Source: Paenibacillus lycopersici
GTDB lineage: Bacteria; Bacillota; Bacilli; Paenibacillales; Paenibacillaceae
NCBI RefSeq assembly: GCF_010119935.1
Contig: NZ_CP048209.1
Coordinates: 6,670,001 to 6,734,000, forward strand
Direction: 5' to 3'
DNA length: 64,000 nucleotides
The position numbers and the translations under genes are program-made. Of this stretch, positions 17,301 through 24,894 are shown piece after piece (positions within the stretch are counted from its first letter, which is position 1; every line of letters begins with the position of its first letter). Under the pieces are notes generated by a model. It was not told the origin of the DNA, did no database searches, and was given only the letters and a program-made list of their open reading frames with translations.

Positions 17301-18709
17301 TCGACGAGGTTATACCGGGTCTTGCGGTCGGAGAAATCCTGACGCGAACCGTCACTTACGAGGTGCCGCCCGGCACGCTGTCCGGCTCCGTCATTCTCAA
17401 CCGGCTGATTGCCGCGTCGCCGGAGGCCGGGACGATCGAGGTCGAAGCCAGCGTAACGGTTGCCGGCACGACGCTTGCCATTGCGAAGACGCCGGACCGC
17501 GGCGTCGCCATGACGGGAGAGATCGTCGTCTACCGGTTGTCCGTGACGAACGTGTCGGCCGCGACCCAGACGAACGTGCTGCTCTCGGACGCGACGCTCG
17601 GCTACGCGGAGACGATTCCGGTATTGCTCGGCGGGGAGACCGTCGAGCGCGATCTGCCGTTCACGGTGCCTGCCGTGCCGGACGGCACCGTGATCCGCAA
17701 CGAGTTTACCTGCAGATCGGACCAATCGGGTCCGTTGAGCGCCGAAGCGGAAGTCGTCGTCTATGTCGAGCTCGCGGGCACCGTGCTGACGGCCGAGAAG
17801 CTGCCGGACGGCAATATCGCCGAGCCGGGCAGCACCGTCATCTATACCGTGCGCGTCACCAATATCGGCGGAGCAACGGCATCCGATATCATCGTCGCCG
17901 ATTCGCTGACGGGCGCGAGACTGCGCATTCCCGCGCTGGCGGCGGGCGAATCGGGCGTCGTCTCGTTCCCCTACGCCGTGCCGCCGGGAACCCCGCAGGG
18001 CACTGTGGTCCATAACCGCGTCGTCGCGACGTCGCCACAGGCCGATCCCGTGACAAGCGAAGCGGACGTCACCATCGGACTGCCGCATTTCTTCCTGCGG
18101 CTCGCCGAGGTCGTCGACCGGCCCGTGGCGGAGCCCGGGAGCGTCGTCTACTTCACCGTCACCGTCACGAACGTGTCGCCGTTCACGCTGACCAACGTGC
18201 GCGTATTCGAGGACCGGACGGCATTGAGCGCGGCGTTTCCGTCGCTTGCGCCGGGCGAAACCCGCTCGTTCGTCAGACCGTTCCGGATTCCGCCCGATGC
18301 GGTCGGCGGCACGACCTTCGTCAGCACCTCGACGGCCTTCTCGAACGAGACGCCGTTCGAGCAGGCGTCGGCGTCCGTCGTCACGTTCACGAATCCGGCG
18401 TTCACGATCGACGAAACGGTCGACCGCCCGGTCGTGCACGCCGGCGAAACGGTGTTCTTCACCATCACGGTCCGGAACGTCGGCAATGTCGACCTGATTC
18501 ATTTCCGGTTCCATGCGCCGCTGCTCCGCTTCGTGTACGTCACGGACGTCTTCCCGATCGGAGCCGAGATCGTCGTGCGCGTTCCGTTCCGGACGCCGGA
18601 CACGGACGAGGAAATCGTCATTCCGAGCCCGGTAACCGGCGAAGCGGACAATGCCGGGCCGAAACAAGCCGAAGCTTCCGTCAGGGTCATTCCCGACGAG
18701 GAAGAGTAA
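14363..18709 (+). CDS. VWA-domain protein with eight DUF11-type repeats
   Basis: A 1448-residue protein. A von Willebrand factor A domain spans about residues 80-470, with the MIDAS motif DVTSS at 89-93 (DxTxS form) and VILITDGQAN further on. From about residue 631 to the end there are eight repeats of about 101 residues, starting near 631, 732, 834, 935, 1036, 1141, 1244 and 1344. Each contains a D-R-x-x-A-x-P-G-E-x-V-x-Y/F-T-I pattern and a V-T-N-x-G-x-x-x-L-T-N-V segment, as in DUF11/conserved-repeat domains. Such proteins are usually surface adhesins or scaffold proteins, but no N-terminal signal peptide, LPxTG or S-layer domain is seen. A spore-coat or non-classically exported protein is one possibility. 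AGAGGGG precedes the ATG. Confidence 0.85.
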   Translation: MVNVRPTDDPAQPGYWIGSGLSLLFDAGLNDGAGGFVTYNDLIRISKGATLEESEECDCTATVTLDIDAKTAVFQYYPNHPLDVVFVLDVTSSMMTNSSTKFVQAKRAIISTIIRMWAVNRDTTVTIVPYGRAPFLPNQAPQTGFAYDYLGTLFTWKRGSSLPGYYIGQILGYRNQTFVSATDLTAFEAQSVPLAASAQLSLYNFYNYYKIRYGDIYDDAGNPLPDTVLSNYIASVYDPADAVYNNNQIKSVASGIPLTPTELAYSMNDAGYANNSILQNMVWAIPYSEDTNTEAGIQAAYRLFKTPGFAQSDDILRRDVILITDGQANRSVNPAFPNALAAPGDTDAQFFPVPPGIAWRYFTELRQTLPTLVGEISNRSSTFEEIALAAARAGAVSARLKDPADGNASFYALGINIDAQTPGPYTRQNVIQLLESWVSAPSFFREADTSDPESQIADLLNALVQDIFRLSAGSRVVLHDQINTALFAYAPGSIRIRGIRDGLLLKSPNQPDIVDPADPDFTVYAKAPLLPDVDDGTVSADGAIVIDFGVMPPGLLSSTGTTTISLAYELQSNRFANGSELHTNVDGQTYVRFTEPAHLAASSSTVDYTAPSRDIFFQTPIVACACTPVASLGLLKFPDRATAAPGEGVTYTIEATNTGTLPLTNVLVDDPLLGIRFTIPLLDILETFEQSFPFTIPAGTPDGPFRNVVTATAADLPGPVNADAVILVAGVPALIFRKLADKTQARPGELVTFTLIIENTGTTNLTHARITDELLGIDTTVDLIEQGASVTADFPFIVPEDAPIGSTIVNIATVATDQLPPLTVGVVVEVIAVPALALFKEVDQAEARPGTTVTFTITAVNTGSVPLTNVRIADPVLALDQTVAGIAPGASVPIAFPFLIPLETPPKRYFNTATAVSDQTGPVEASAEVTVLPAPQLGVSKVLDRQSAAPGETIAYRITLGNLGNVALGPFRITDSLIGIDEVIPGLAVGEILTRTVTYEVPPGTLSGSVILNRLIAASPEAGTIEVEASVTVAGTTLAIAKTPDRGVAMTGEIVVYRLSVTNVSAATQTNVLLSDATLGYAETIPVLLGGETVERDLPFTVPAVPDGTVIRNEFTCRSDQSGPLSAEAEVVVYVELAGTVLTAEKLPDGNIAEPGSTVIYTVRVTNIGGATASDIIVADSLTGARLRIPALAAGESGVVSFPYAVPPGTPQGTVVHNRVVATSPQADPVTSEADVTIGLPHFFLRLAEVVDRPVAEPGSVVYFTVTVTNVSPFTLTNVRVFEDRTALSAAFPSLAPGETRSFVRPFRIPPDAVGGTTFVSTSTAFSNETPFEQASASVVTFTNPAFTIDETVDRPVVHAGETVFFTITVRNVGNVDLIHFRFHAPLLRFVYVTDVFPIGAEIVVRVPFRTPDTDEEIVIPSPVTGEADNAGPKQAEASVRVIPDEEE

Positions 18710-18775
18710 CGCGGCGGCCTGACGCGCGACCGCAGGCGGTCGTGGCCGGAACGCTGAACGAATGGCTCGCTGCCA

Positions 18776-18806
18776 GGCCGCGCAGGCATTAGCCTGCGCG
18801 GCCTTT
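18776..18806 (+). terminator. rho-independent terminator of the VWA gene
   Basis: A perfect 12-bp stem (GGCCGCGCAGGC, loop ATTA, complement) is followed by TTTC. It lies 67 nt after the stop codon. Confidence 0.8.
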
Positions 18807-18987
18807 CGGCGTTCTGTCGCCTCGAGCGCAGCCATTCCTGCCGCAGGACGCCAAAAGCCCCCGAACCGGCATCCCGCGTGCCCGGCCCAAAGGCTTCCCT
18901 TCATCATATGGGCCGACCCGCGAAATAGTACGGCATGCGTTATATTTGACAAACCGCAATGAGCGGGACGCCTTTTTTCTCTCCGTC
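18807..18987. other. intergenic, no gene seen
   Basis: Between the VWA terminator and the ECF41 promoter there is a weak inverted pair GGCCCA/TGGGCC (about 18890-18914) and a TTGACA hexamer at about 18947 without a -10 partner. No supported coding sequence. Confidence 0.4.
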
Positions 18988-19014
18988 TGTCACAGCCGCG
19001 GGACCTTCCCCGTC
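18988..19014 (+). promoter_or_regulatory. ECF41-type sigma factor promoter
   Basis: TGTCACA (18988-18994) and CGTC (19011-19014) are spaced exactly 16 bp apart, which is the promoter signature described for ECF41 sigma factors. It lies 37 bp upstream of the FAD oxidoreductase start codon, and the ECF41 sigma gene is the second gene of that operon, so autoregulation is expected. Confidence 0.8.
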
Positions 19015-19051
19015 TTATAGGTAACTTCAGCATACGAGGAGGCGGTTTCCC

Positions 19052-20374
19052 ATGCATCAAGCGGGAACGGTAGTGATTGGCGGAGGACTGGCGGGGCTTC
19101 TGGCGGCCATCGGAGCGGCGCAGGCCGGCAGGCAAGTCGTGCTTTTGGAAAGATCGGCGCATACGGGAGGGCGGGGGATCTCGGTTCATAAGAACGGCGC
19201 GCGCCTGAATCTCGGGGGCCATGCGCTATATCGCGGGGGAGCTGCTTATGCAAACTTGCAGCGGCTGGGGGTTAAGCTGGACGGAGGCACGCCTTCGACG
19301 GCAGGCGAGGCGCTCTGGAAGAACGGGCTCGCCCCGCTGCCGGCCGACCCGTTCCGGCTGTTGACTTCCAAGCTGTTCCGATTCTCGGGTAAAATAGAGC
19401 TTGGGCGCCTGCTGATGCGTCTCGGATCCGCCGAGCCCTCGGCGCTCGGCAACGTCTCGCTTCGGCAATGGGCCGAAGCGGAAGTGCGCGACCCCATGGC
19501 GCGCCATATGTTCTACTCCCTGTGCCGGACGGCGACATACGGCCGGGACATCGATTATCAGCTGGCCCGGGCCGTGCTGCGGCAGGTGCGCCTGGCGCTG
19601 AAGGACGGCGTGCGCTACTTGGACGGCGGCTGGCAGTCGTTGATCGATCAGCTGCAGGCGCTGGCGGTTCGAAGCGGCGTTGCGATCAGAACCCGTGCAA
19701 GCGCAGAGGCTATCGTGCATGAGAACGGCGCCGTTCGAGGCGTGTCGACGGGCAGCGGCGAGCTGATCCCGGCGGACAGCGTCATCAGTACGCTGCCGCC
19801 GGGCGACAGCTTCCGTCTCGTCGCGGGCGCGGCGAATACCGCCCTGAGCCGCTGGACGGAGGATGCCCGCCCGATAACGGCGGCCTGCCTCGATCTTGCG
19901 CTTCGCCGCCTGCCGACGCCGGGGCGCGATCTGGTCATGGGGCTCGATCAGCCGCTCTTCTTCTCGAACCATTCGCGGGCGGCGAAGCTGAGCGACAACG
20001 GAACGATCGTGACGCATCTGATCAAGTACAACGCTCCCGGCGAGCAGAGCCCGCAGGCCGACGAGGAGCTGCTCACGCGGACGATGGATATGCTGCATCC
20101 CGGCTGGGAGCAGCTGACCGCCGCCAAGCAATTCCTGCCGAGCATCACGGTCGTGCACGATTACCCGCATATCGCCCGCCGGGATCCGAGCCCCGGGCCT
20201 GCCGTGCCGGAAATCCGCGGCCTGTACGTCGCCGGCGACTGGGCGAGCCATGACGAGATGCTCGCCGACGCGGCGGCAGCGAGCGCGGAGCGGGCCGTCG
20301 CCCAATTGCTCAAGGACGCGAAGGCCGGCTTGATCCGCAAACCGACGGCTGCCGATGCGGCGATTCCGGTCTAA
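19052..20374 (+). CDS. FAD-dependent oxidoreductase, amine oxidase/phytoene desaturase-like
   Basis: A 440-residue flavoprotein. The N-terminal FAD-binding motif VVIGGGLAGLLAAIGAAQAG is followed by LLERSAHTGGRG, the GG motif typical of the amine oxidase and phytoene desaturase superfamily. VISTLPPGD marks the return to the FAD domain, and GLYVAGDWASHDEMLADAAAASAERA is the C-terminal FAD contact. No signal peptide or membrane segment. AGGAGG lies 8 nt before the ATG. It is co-transcribed with an ECF41 sigma factor from an ECF41 promoter; ECF41 loci usually carry an oxidoreductase, epimerase or carboxymuconolactone decarboxylase in this place. The substrate is unknown. Confidence 0.88.
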   Translation: MHQAGTVVIGGGLAGLLAAIGAAQAGRQVVLLERSAHTGGRGISVHKNGARLNLGGHALYRGGAAYANLQRLGVKLDGGTPSTAGEALWKNGLAPLPADPFRLLTSKLFRFSGKIELGRLLMRLGSAEPSALGNVSLRQWAEAEVRDPMARHMFYSLCRTATYGRDIDYQLARAVLRQVRLALKDGVRYLDGGWQSLIDQLQALAVRSGVAIRTRASAEAIVHENGAVRGVSTGSGELIPADSVISTLPPGDSFRLVAGAANTALSRWTEDARPITAACLDLALRRLPTPGRDLVMGLDQPLFFSNHSRAAKLSDNGTIVTHLIKYNAPGEQSPQADEELLTRTMDMLHPGWEQLTAAKQFLPSITVVHDYPHIARRDPSPGPAVPEIRGLYVAGDWASHDEMLADAAAASAERAVAQLLKDAKAGLIRKPTAADAAIPV

Positions 20375-20426
20375 CATCGCGGACGTGCCGCGACGTAAGC
20401 ATCGACAAGGAGGCGCATCAGAACGG

Positions 20427-21323
20427 ATGACGAACACACTGTTTACGGAAGAGTCGTACGCGTCTTACAAGCCGCTTCTCTTCACGCTCGCTTACCGGAT
20501 GCTCGGGAGCGTTATGGACGCCGAAGATATCGTCCAGGAAGCGTTCCTCGCCCTGCAGGGCGTCGACGCCGGCCATATCGCGAACCCGAAAGCCTATCTG
20601 TGCAAAATCGCCACGAATCGCTGCCTGGACCGGCTCCGCTCCGCGCAGAAACAGCGCGAGGTCTACGTTGGCCCCTGGCTGCCCGAGCCGATCGTCGCGG
20701 ACCTGCCGGGCGGCGACGGCGACCCCTACCAGGCGTACGTCCGGCAGGAATCGGTCTCGACGGCTTACCTGCTGCTGCTCCAGCAGCTGTCCTGGACGGA
20801 GCGTACCGTGTTCCTGCTGCGGGAGGCGCTGCAATTCGACTATGAGGCGATTGCCGAGATCACGGGCAAGAGCAGTCAGAACTGCCGCCAGATCTTCCAC
20901 CGCGCGAAGCGCAGCATCCACCCGGGAGACGAAGCCGAGCAGGCCTTGCGCCCGGCGGCGGAGCTGCCCGCCCAGCGGAAGCTGGTGGAGCAGTTCACCG
21001 CGGCGCTGGCAAGCGGCGATGTCGGCAAGCTGCTGAACGTGATCTCGCTCGACGCGACCCTCGTCTCCGACGGCGGCGGCAAAGTGTCCGCGGCCGTCAG
21101 GCCGATCGCCGGCGCAGCGCGCATTGTCAGCTTCTTCGCGGGCGTGTTGAAGAAGCTGGATCCCGGCTTCTCCTACAGGCTCGCGCTCGTGGGCGGGCAG
21201 CCCGGCCTCGTTACGTTCGAGCGCGGGAGCGCAAGCAGCGTCTTCACGTTCGGGATCGAGCAGGACCGAATTGCGACCATCTATATCGTCGTCAATCCGG
21301 ATAAGCTTGCCGGCGTGCACTGA
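20427..21323 (+). CDS. ECF41-family RNA polymerase sigma factor (SigJ-like) with SnoaL-like C-terminal domain
   Basis: A 298-residue sigma factor. Region 2 (YKPLLFTLAYRMLGSVMDAEDIVQEAF) and region 4 (SWTERTVFLLREALQFDYEAIAEITGKSSQNCRQIFHRAK) are followed by a SnoaL-like domain of about 110 residues. The three ECF41 hallmarks are present: WLPEP at 84-88, DGGGK at 215-219 and NPDKL at 290-294. In ECF41 the fused C-terminal domain takes the place of a separate anti-sigma factor, and no anti-sigma gene is seen here. The start ATG has AGGAGG 13 nt upstream, somewhat far, and it lies 53 bp after the oxidoreductase gene. Its own promoter signature is upstream of that gene. Confidence 0.92.
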   Translation: MTNTLFTEESYASYKPLLFTLAYRMLGSVMDAEDIVQEAFLALQGVDAGHIANPKAYLCKIATNRCLDRLRSAQKQREVYVGPWLPEPIVADLPGGDGDPYQAYVRQESVSTAYLLLLQQLSWTERTVFLLREALQFDYEAIAEITGKSSQNCRQIFHRAKRSIHPGDEAEQALRPAAELPAQRKLVEQFTAALASGDVGKLLNVISLDATLVSDGGGKVSAAVRPIAGAARIVSFFAGVLKKLDPGFSYRLALVGGQPGLVTFERGSASSVFTFGIEQDRIATIYIVVNPDKLAGVH

Positions 21324-21421
21324 CAGCGGCAAGGCGGGCCGGCATCTAGGCGGCCCGCCTGCAAGAAGGCGAGAAAGTTTCGACGCCGCAGGTGTTGAAA
21401 GAATCGGCCTCCTCCAGGTCT

Positions 21422-21605
21422 GGCGGACAGAAGATCCGTTAATCGGACGCAATCAGACTATCGGGGCGAGCGATCGGACGCAGGATCCGTTAATGTCCCG
21501 AATGGGCATTTGAAAACATGCTCAGCGGCGGATATAACGAATCCCCTGTCCGCCATCACACGAAAAGACGCGATCATGAAGGGAATAACGAATCTCCTGT
21601 CCGCC
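21422..21605. repeat. 51-bp-phased dyad repeat element, copy 1
   Basis: Two direct motif copies start at 21424 (CGGACAGAAGATCCGTTAA) and 21475 (CGGACGCAGGATCCGTTAA). Two inverted copies end at 21552 and 21603; their complements read CGGACAGGGGATTCGTTAT and CGGACAGGAGATTCGTTAT. Both direct and inverted pairs are exactly 51 bp apart. The whole is about 180 bp with dyad symmetry, so the outer and inner pairs could form nested stems. The spacers between motifs are not conserved. A second element with the same architecture is at 57358-57540. No coding sequence. Confidence 0.85.
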
Positions 21606-21619
21606 CCCTCCCTTTCACC

Positions 21620-21683
21620 GGACGTACTGCGACCGAGCCGTCATGAAGGCGGCTCGGTCAAAACGGTACGTGCAGTGCAGTCC
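21620..21683. other. structured inverted repeat next to the dyad element
   Basis: A perfect 10-bp stem GACCGAGCCG/CGGCTCGGTC (21631-21640 and 21650-21659) is enclosed by partly complementary arms (GGACGTACTGC and GCAGTGCAGTCC). It has no U-run on either strand, so it is not an ordinary terminator. Function unknown. Confidence 0.5.
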
Positions 21684-21805
21684 ACGCCGGCGAAGCGGCT
21701 GCCGGATCTGTCCGCGCTCCAGGGCTCAAGTTGTCGCGAGCCTGCTCGAATCATCCCGGTGCGCTTATGCACCCGATAGCCGAATTGGGGGGTTCTCTAC
21801 AATCC
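21684..21805. other. intergenic, no gene seen
   Basis: This is the remainder of the roughly 580-bp gap between the ECF41 gene and the chemoreceptor gene. Apart from the repeat element, the hairpin and the terminator listed separately, I see no supported gene. Confidence 0.4.
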
Positions 21806-21843
21806 GAAGAAGGCGCCGGATCCAACGATCCGGCGCCTTCTTC
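21806..21843. terminator. bidirectional terminator between convergent genes
   Basis: A perfect 17-bp stem (GAAGAAGGCGCCGGATC) surrounds the 4-nt loop CAAC. It lies 60 nt after the stop codon of the minus-strand chemoreceptor gene and ends in CTTCTTC on either strand. Confidence 0.75.
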
Positions 21844-21902
21844 ATGCTCGCATTGGCCACGCGCTCGCCACGACGGCAGAACACGCAGAACTCAACAACC
21901 GC

Positions 21903-23681
21903 TTACACCTTGAACCTGGCAACCGCCTGCCGCAGCTCGCCCGAAATCCCGCCGAGCTCGTCCGCCGTCCGGGATACTTGCGACATGGTCTCCTGCTGAT
22001 CCCCGGCCGCCGCCGAGATCGTCTCGGCCAGCTCCGTCGTCTGCCGCGACAGCTCCGCCAGCTCGGTGATGGACGCCGAGACCTGCTGCGCGCTCGCCGA
22101 CATCTGCTCGGACACCGAGTAGACGTCCAGCATCTGGTCGGCGACCTGCTGCACGGAGCCGGACAGGTCGCGGAACGCGCCGTCCGTCTGCACGGCCGCG
22201 CGCTCCATCGCCGTTACCTCGCCCAGGCCGTGGTCGATCGCCGACACCGCCGACTGCGTCTCCAGCTGGACGCGCTCGATCAAGTCGGAGATCCGTTCGG
22301 CCGACAGCTTGGACTGTTCCGCCAGCTTGCGGATTTCGCCGGATACGACGGCGAAGCCTCTGCCGTGCTCGCCTGCCCGCACCGCTTCGATCGATGCGTT
22401 CAGCGCCAGCAGGTTCGTCTGCTGCGTAACCGACGAAATCATCAGCGTCACGGAGCCGATCTCCTCCGACATGGCGCGCAGGCGCTCCATCGCCCCGACC
22501 GCCTGCTTGACCGTCGTGACCACGCCCGCGATTTGCGCCATGCTGCTCTGCATCTGCGCATTGCCTTCGTCGGCCCGCTGCCGGGCAATGCCGGACGCAT
22601 CCGACGCGGAGCCGGCCGATTCCGCCACCCGGCCGATGCCGGCGGCCATTTCCTCCATGGCCCGGCTGCTCTCTTGCGTGCCGTGATGCTGCCGGGCCGC
22701 GCGGCCGGACAGCTGTTCCATCGCGCCGGTGATCGAGCGCGCGGACTGCGCCGACGTATGCGCGCCCGCCTGCAGCGTCTCCGACGCGCTCGTCACCCGC
22801 TGCGACGACTCCGCGATATGCGCGATCAGCGCCCGCAAATTGCCGATCATATGATCGAAATGCTGCCCGAGCAGGCCGATCTCGCTGCGCGTGCCGAGCG
22901 CGAGCGAGCCGGAGAGATCGCCGTCCGCAGCCGCCTCCACCCTCGCGTTAATGCGGTGGAGCGGCCGCAGGTACAGCCGCACGGTGAGCGCGATGACGGC
23001 CAGCCCCGCAAGCGCCGCCAGCAAGCCGTACAGCGAGCTGCGGTACAGATCCTTCTCGAGCATCTTCGAGATGAAGGCGTGATTAAAGTCGATCCCCGCG
23101 TAAGCGACCAGTTCGCCGTGCTTGTCCTTGATCGAGCTGACGACGCTGATCCACTTGCCCATATCGTCTTCGTAGGTGCCCGTGCTGCCGACGCCGGCCG
23201 TCTCCGATTCCAGCAGCGCCTTGCGCAGCTCAGCCTGCGGAACGTACGGGGCAGCGGGCTTCTCGTCCTCGTACAGGTTGGCGTTGGACAGCAGGTTCAG
23301 CAGCGCCGGCTTGCCGTCCTCCTCGATCCAATCGGGATAGAACAGATACGCGTTCTCTACCAGGTCGGAGGCGATCGCGCGGTCCATCTCCGCCTGCAGC
23401 TGCATCACGGCCGGAACCGATTTGTACGCTTCCCAATTCTTCTTCAGCTCCACCTTCGACGTCTCGATCGCATCGATCTCGAGCATCAACGGCGAGTGGA
23501 ACATGCCTTCGAGCGCGACGAGCTCGTCCGCGACCCGCGCCTTCTGCTGCCGGTACGACAGCGTCGTAAGCAAGATGCATATGATCAAGAAGCAAGTGCC
23601 GGCAATCGACGAGATTCGGAACGCAATGGAATGAAAATAACTAACGGATGATCGGGTTTGTTCGGGCTTTGCGGCTGACAT
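21903..23681 (-). CDS. methyl-accepting chemotaxis protein
   Basis: A 592-residue transmembrane chemoreceptor. The first membrane helix ([26 protein letters not shown]) is followed by an extracellular sensor of about 170 residues that resembles a single Cache-type domain ([42 protein letters not shown]). A second helix ([22 protein letters not shown]) leads into a HAMP domain and a signalling domain with the hairpin tip [40 protein letters not shown]. The tip recruits CheA/CheW. The ligand is unknown. The ATG at 23681 is preceded by GGAGGTG at 12 nt; an upstream ATG at 23708 lacks a ribosome binding site. Confidence 0.93.
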   Translation of the reverse strand: MSAAKPEQTRSSVSYFHSIAFRISSIAGTCFLIICILLTTLSYRQQKARVADELVALEGMFHSPLMLEIDAIETSKVELKKNWEAYKSVPAVMQLQAEMDRAIASDLVENAYLFYPDWIEEDGKPALLNLLSNANLYEDEKPAAPYVPQAELRKALLESETAGVGSTGTYEDDMGKWISVVSSIKDKHGELVAYAGIDFNHAFISKMLEKDLYRSSLYGLLAALAGLAVIALTVRLYLRPLHRINARVEAAADGDLSGSLALGTRSEIGLLGQHFDHMIGNLRALIAHIAESSQRVTSASETLQAGAHTSAQSARSITGAMEQLSGRAARQHHGTQESSRAMEEMAAGIGRVAESAGSASDASGIARQRADEGNAQMQSSMAQIAGVVTTVKQAVGAMERLRAMSEEIGSVTLMISSVTQQTNLLALNASIEAVRAGEHGRGFAVVSGEIRKLAEQSKLSAERISDLIERVQLETQSAVSAIDHGLGEVTAMERAAVQTDGAFRDLSGSVQQVADQMLDVYSVSEQMSASAQQVSASITELAELSRQTTELAETISAAAGDQQETMSQVSRTADELGGISGELRQAVARFKV

Positions 23682-23773
23682 GGTTGCGTGAAGCACCTCC
23701 GGTATCATTCAATTCTCATTAAACATACCTGAATTTGGTTAATGGGAACAAGAAAAATTTGTCGAAAATAGCA

Positions 23774-23835
23774 GAGAAAATAAAAGCGCACCGCCGCCGC
23801 TGCCGGAAATATCTTCCGACAGCGGCGCGATGCGC
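23774..23835 (-). terminator. terminator of the aldose-epimerase-like gene
   Basis: On the minus strand a long imperfect stem (GCGC...CCGCTGTCGGAA paired with TTCCGGCAGCGG...GCGC) is followed by TTTTATTTTCTC. It lies 65 nt after the stop of the gene at 23900. Confidence 0.8.
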
Positions 23836-23899
23836 CCGCCGTTCAAGCCCTGTTTATGCGCTGCTCCGAGCATTGCACGGAATCGATTCCCTCGCCGGT

Positions 23900-24778
23900 T
23901 CAGCCTTCGAACCGGTACAGGCGCGACCAAGCCGCCGTCTCGCCCGGCGCGATGCGGACGGGAGCGAATACCTCCGGCGAAACATTATGCGCCATGCCCC
24001 ATACGGCGATGAGCTCGGGCGCGAAGCCGCAGGTCTCGCTCATGCGCAAGCCGGAAGGACGGTGACGCAGCGTCCAGCCGTCCGGCATGACGCCGCCTTC
24101 GCTCCCGGGGTACAGCCGGCCGTAAAAATCCTTTGCCGGCACGCTGTTCCACTCCACCCGCTCCGCCTCCGACCGGATGTCGCCGACAAGCACGTTGAAG
24201 GAGGAAGACCGTTCGCCGTCAAACGTCAGCTCGTAATCCGGCCCGACCGTCGCATTGTCGAAGCAGACGAAATTATGTGCGTATTCGTTGGTCGCGATCG
24301 GACGGCTGCCGGCGTTGAACAATTCATAGTCGACGCGCAGCGTGTTGCCTTCTGCCTTCATCCGCTTGACGTACCGCACCGCGTAGCCGAGACACTCTTC
24401 CGGCAGCGACGTAAACCGCAGCACGCTGTCGTCCTCCTGGACGATCTCGACTCGGTACGGCTTGACCTCGTACGGCTTCATGAACTCGTATCCCTTGTCC
24501 GATTCGCGGCGCACCAGACCGACGCCAATCTTCGGAAACCACTCTCCGGGCTTCGCTTCGTCATAGCCGAGCGCCTGATGATTGCTGAACTCGCCGCACA
24601 GTCCGGCTCCCTTCGACGGATCCCAGATGCCCGGAATCTCGTATGCGCAGAACGTATGGCGCCCGTCCAGCGTCACTTCCGTGACGAAGCCCGTCCGGTC
24701 GAACCTCGCCCCGCCCACTTCGTCCGGATGCTTGACCGTAACGGCCAGCCGGCTGCTCCGCACCAGCAATTCTTCCAT
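23900..24778 (-). CDS. aldose 1-epimerase-like / galactose-mutarotase-fold protein
   Basis: A 292-residue beta-sandwich protein with features of the galactose mutarotase-like superfamily: GARFDRTGFVTEVTLDGRHTFCAYE near the N-terminus, LRVDYELFNAGSRPIATNEYAHNFVCFD with the conserved histidine in the middle, and PEVFAPVRIAPGETAAWSRLYRF at the C-terminus. These proteins interconvert sugar anomers or bind carbohydrate. The start ATG at 24778 follows AAGGGG at 9 nt. It stands alone with its own terminator, diverging from the Crp/Fnr-type gene. The sugar substrate cannot be told. Confidence 0.8.
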   Translation of the reverse strand: MEELLVRSSRLAVTVKHPDEVGGARFDRTGFVTEVTLDGRHTFCAYEIPGIWDPSKGAGLCGEFSNHQALGYDEAKPGEWFPKIGVGLVRRESDKGYEFMKPYEVKPYRVEIVQEDDSVLRFTSLPEECLGYAVRYVKRMKAEGNTLRVDYELFNAGSRPIATNEYAHNFVCFDNATVGPDYELTFDGERSSSFNVLVGDIRSEAERVEWNSVPAKDFYGRLYPGSEGGVMPDGWTLRHRPSGLRMSETCGFAPELIAVWGMAHNVSPEVFAPVRIAPGETAAWSRLYRFEG

Positions 24779-24894
24779 TCGACTCATCCCCTTGTCCTGT
24801 ATCCTGCACCTCATACCGATTCGCCGGACGCCTGCCATCTCCTGCCGGTTCTGATATACTGAGGCCAACGAATTGCTGACAAAGGAGCTTTCCC

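Noticed and set aside
16961-19222. 753-residue open frame antisense to the DUF11 repeats
   Set aside because: A shadow frame of a GC-rich repeat gene; it runs through the terminator at 18776 and the ECF41 promoter.
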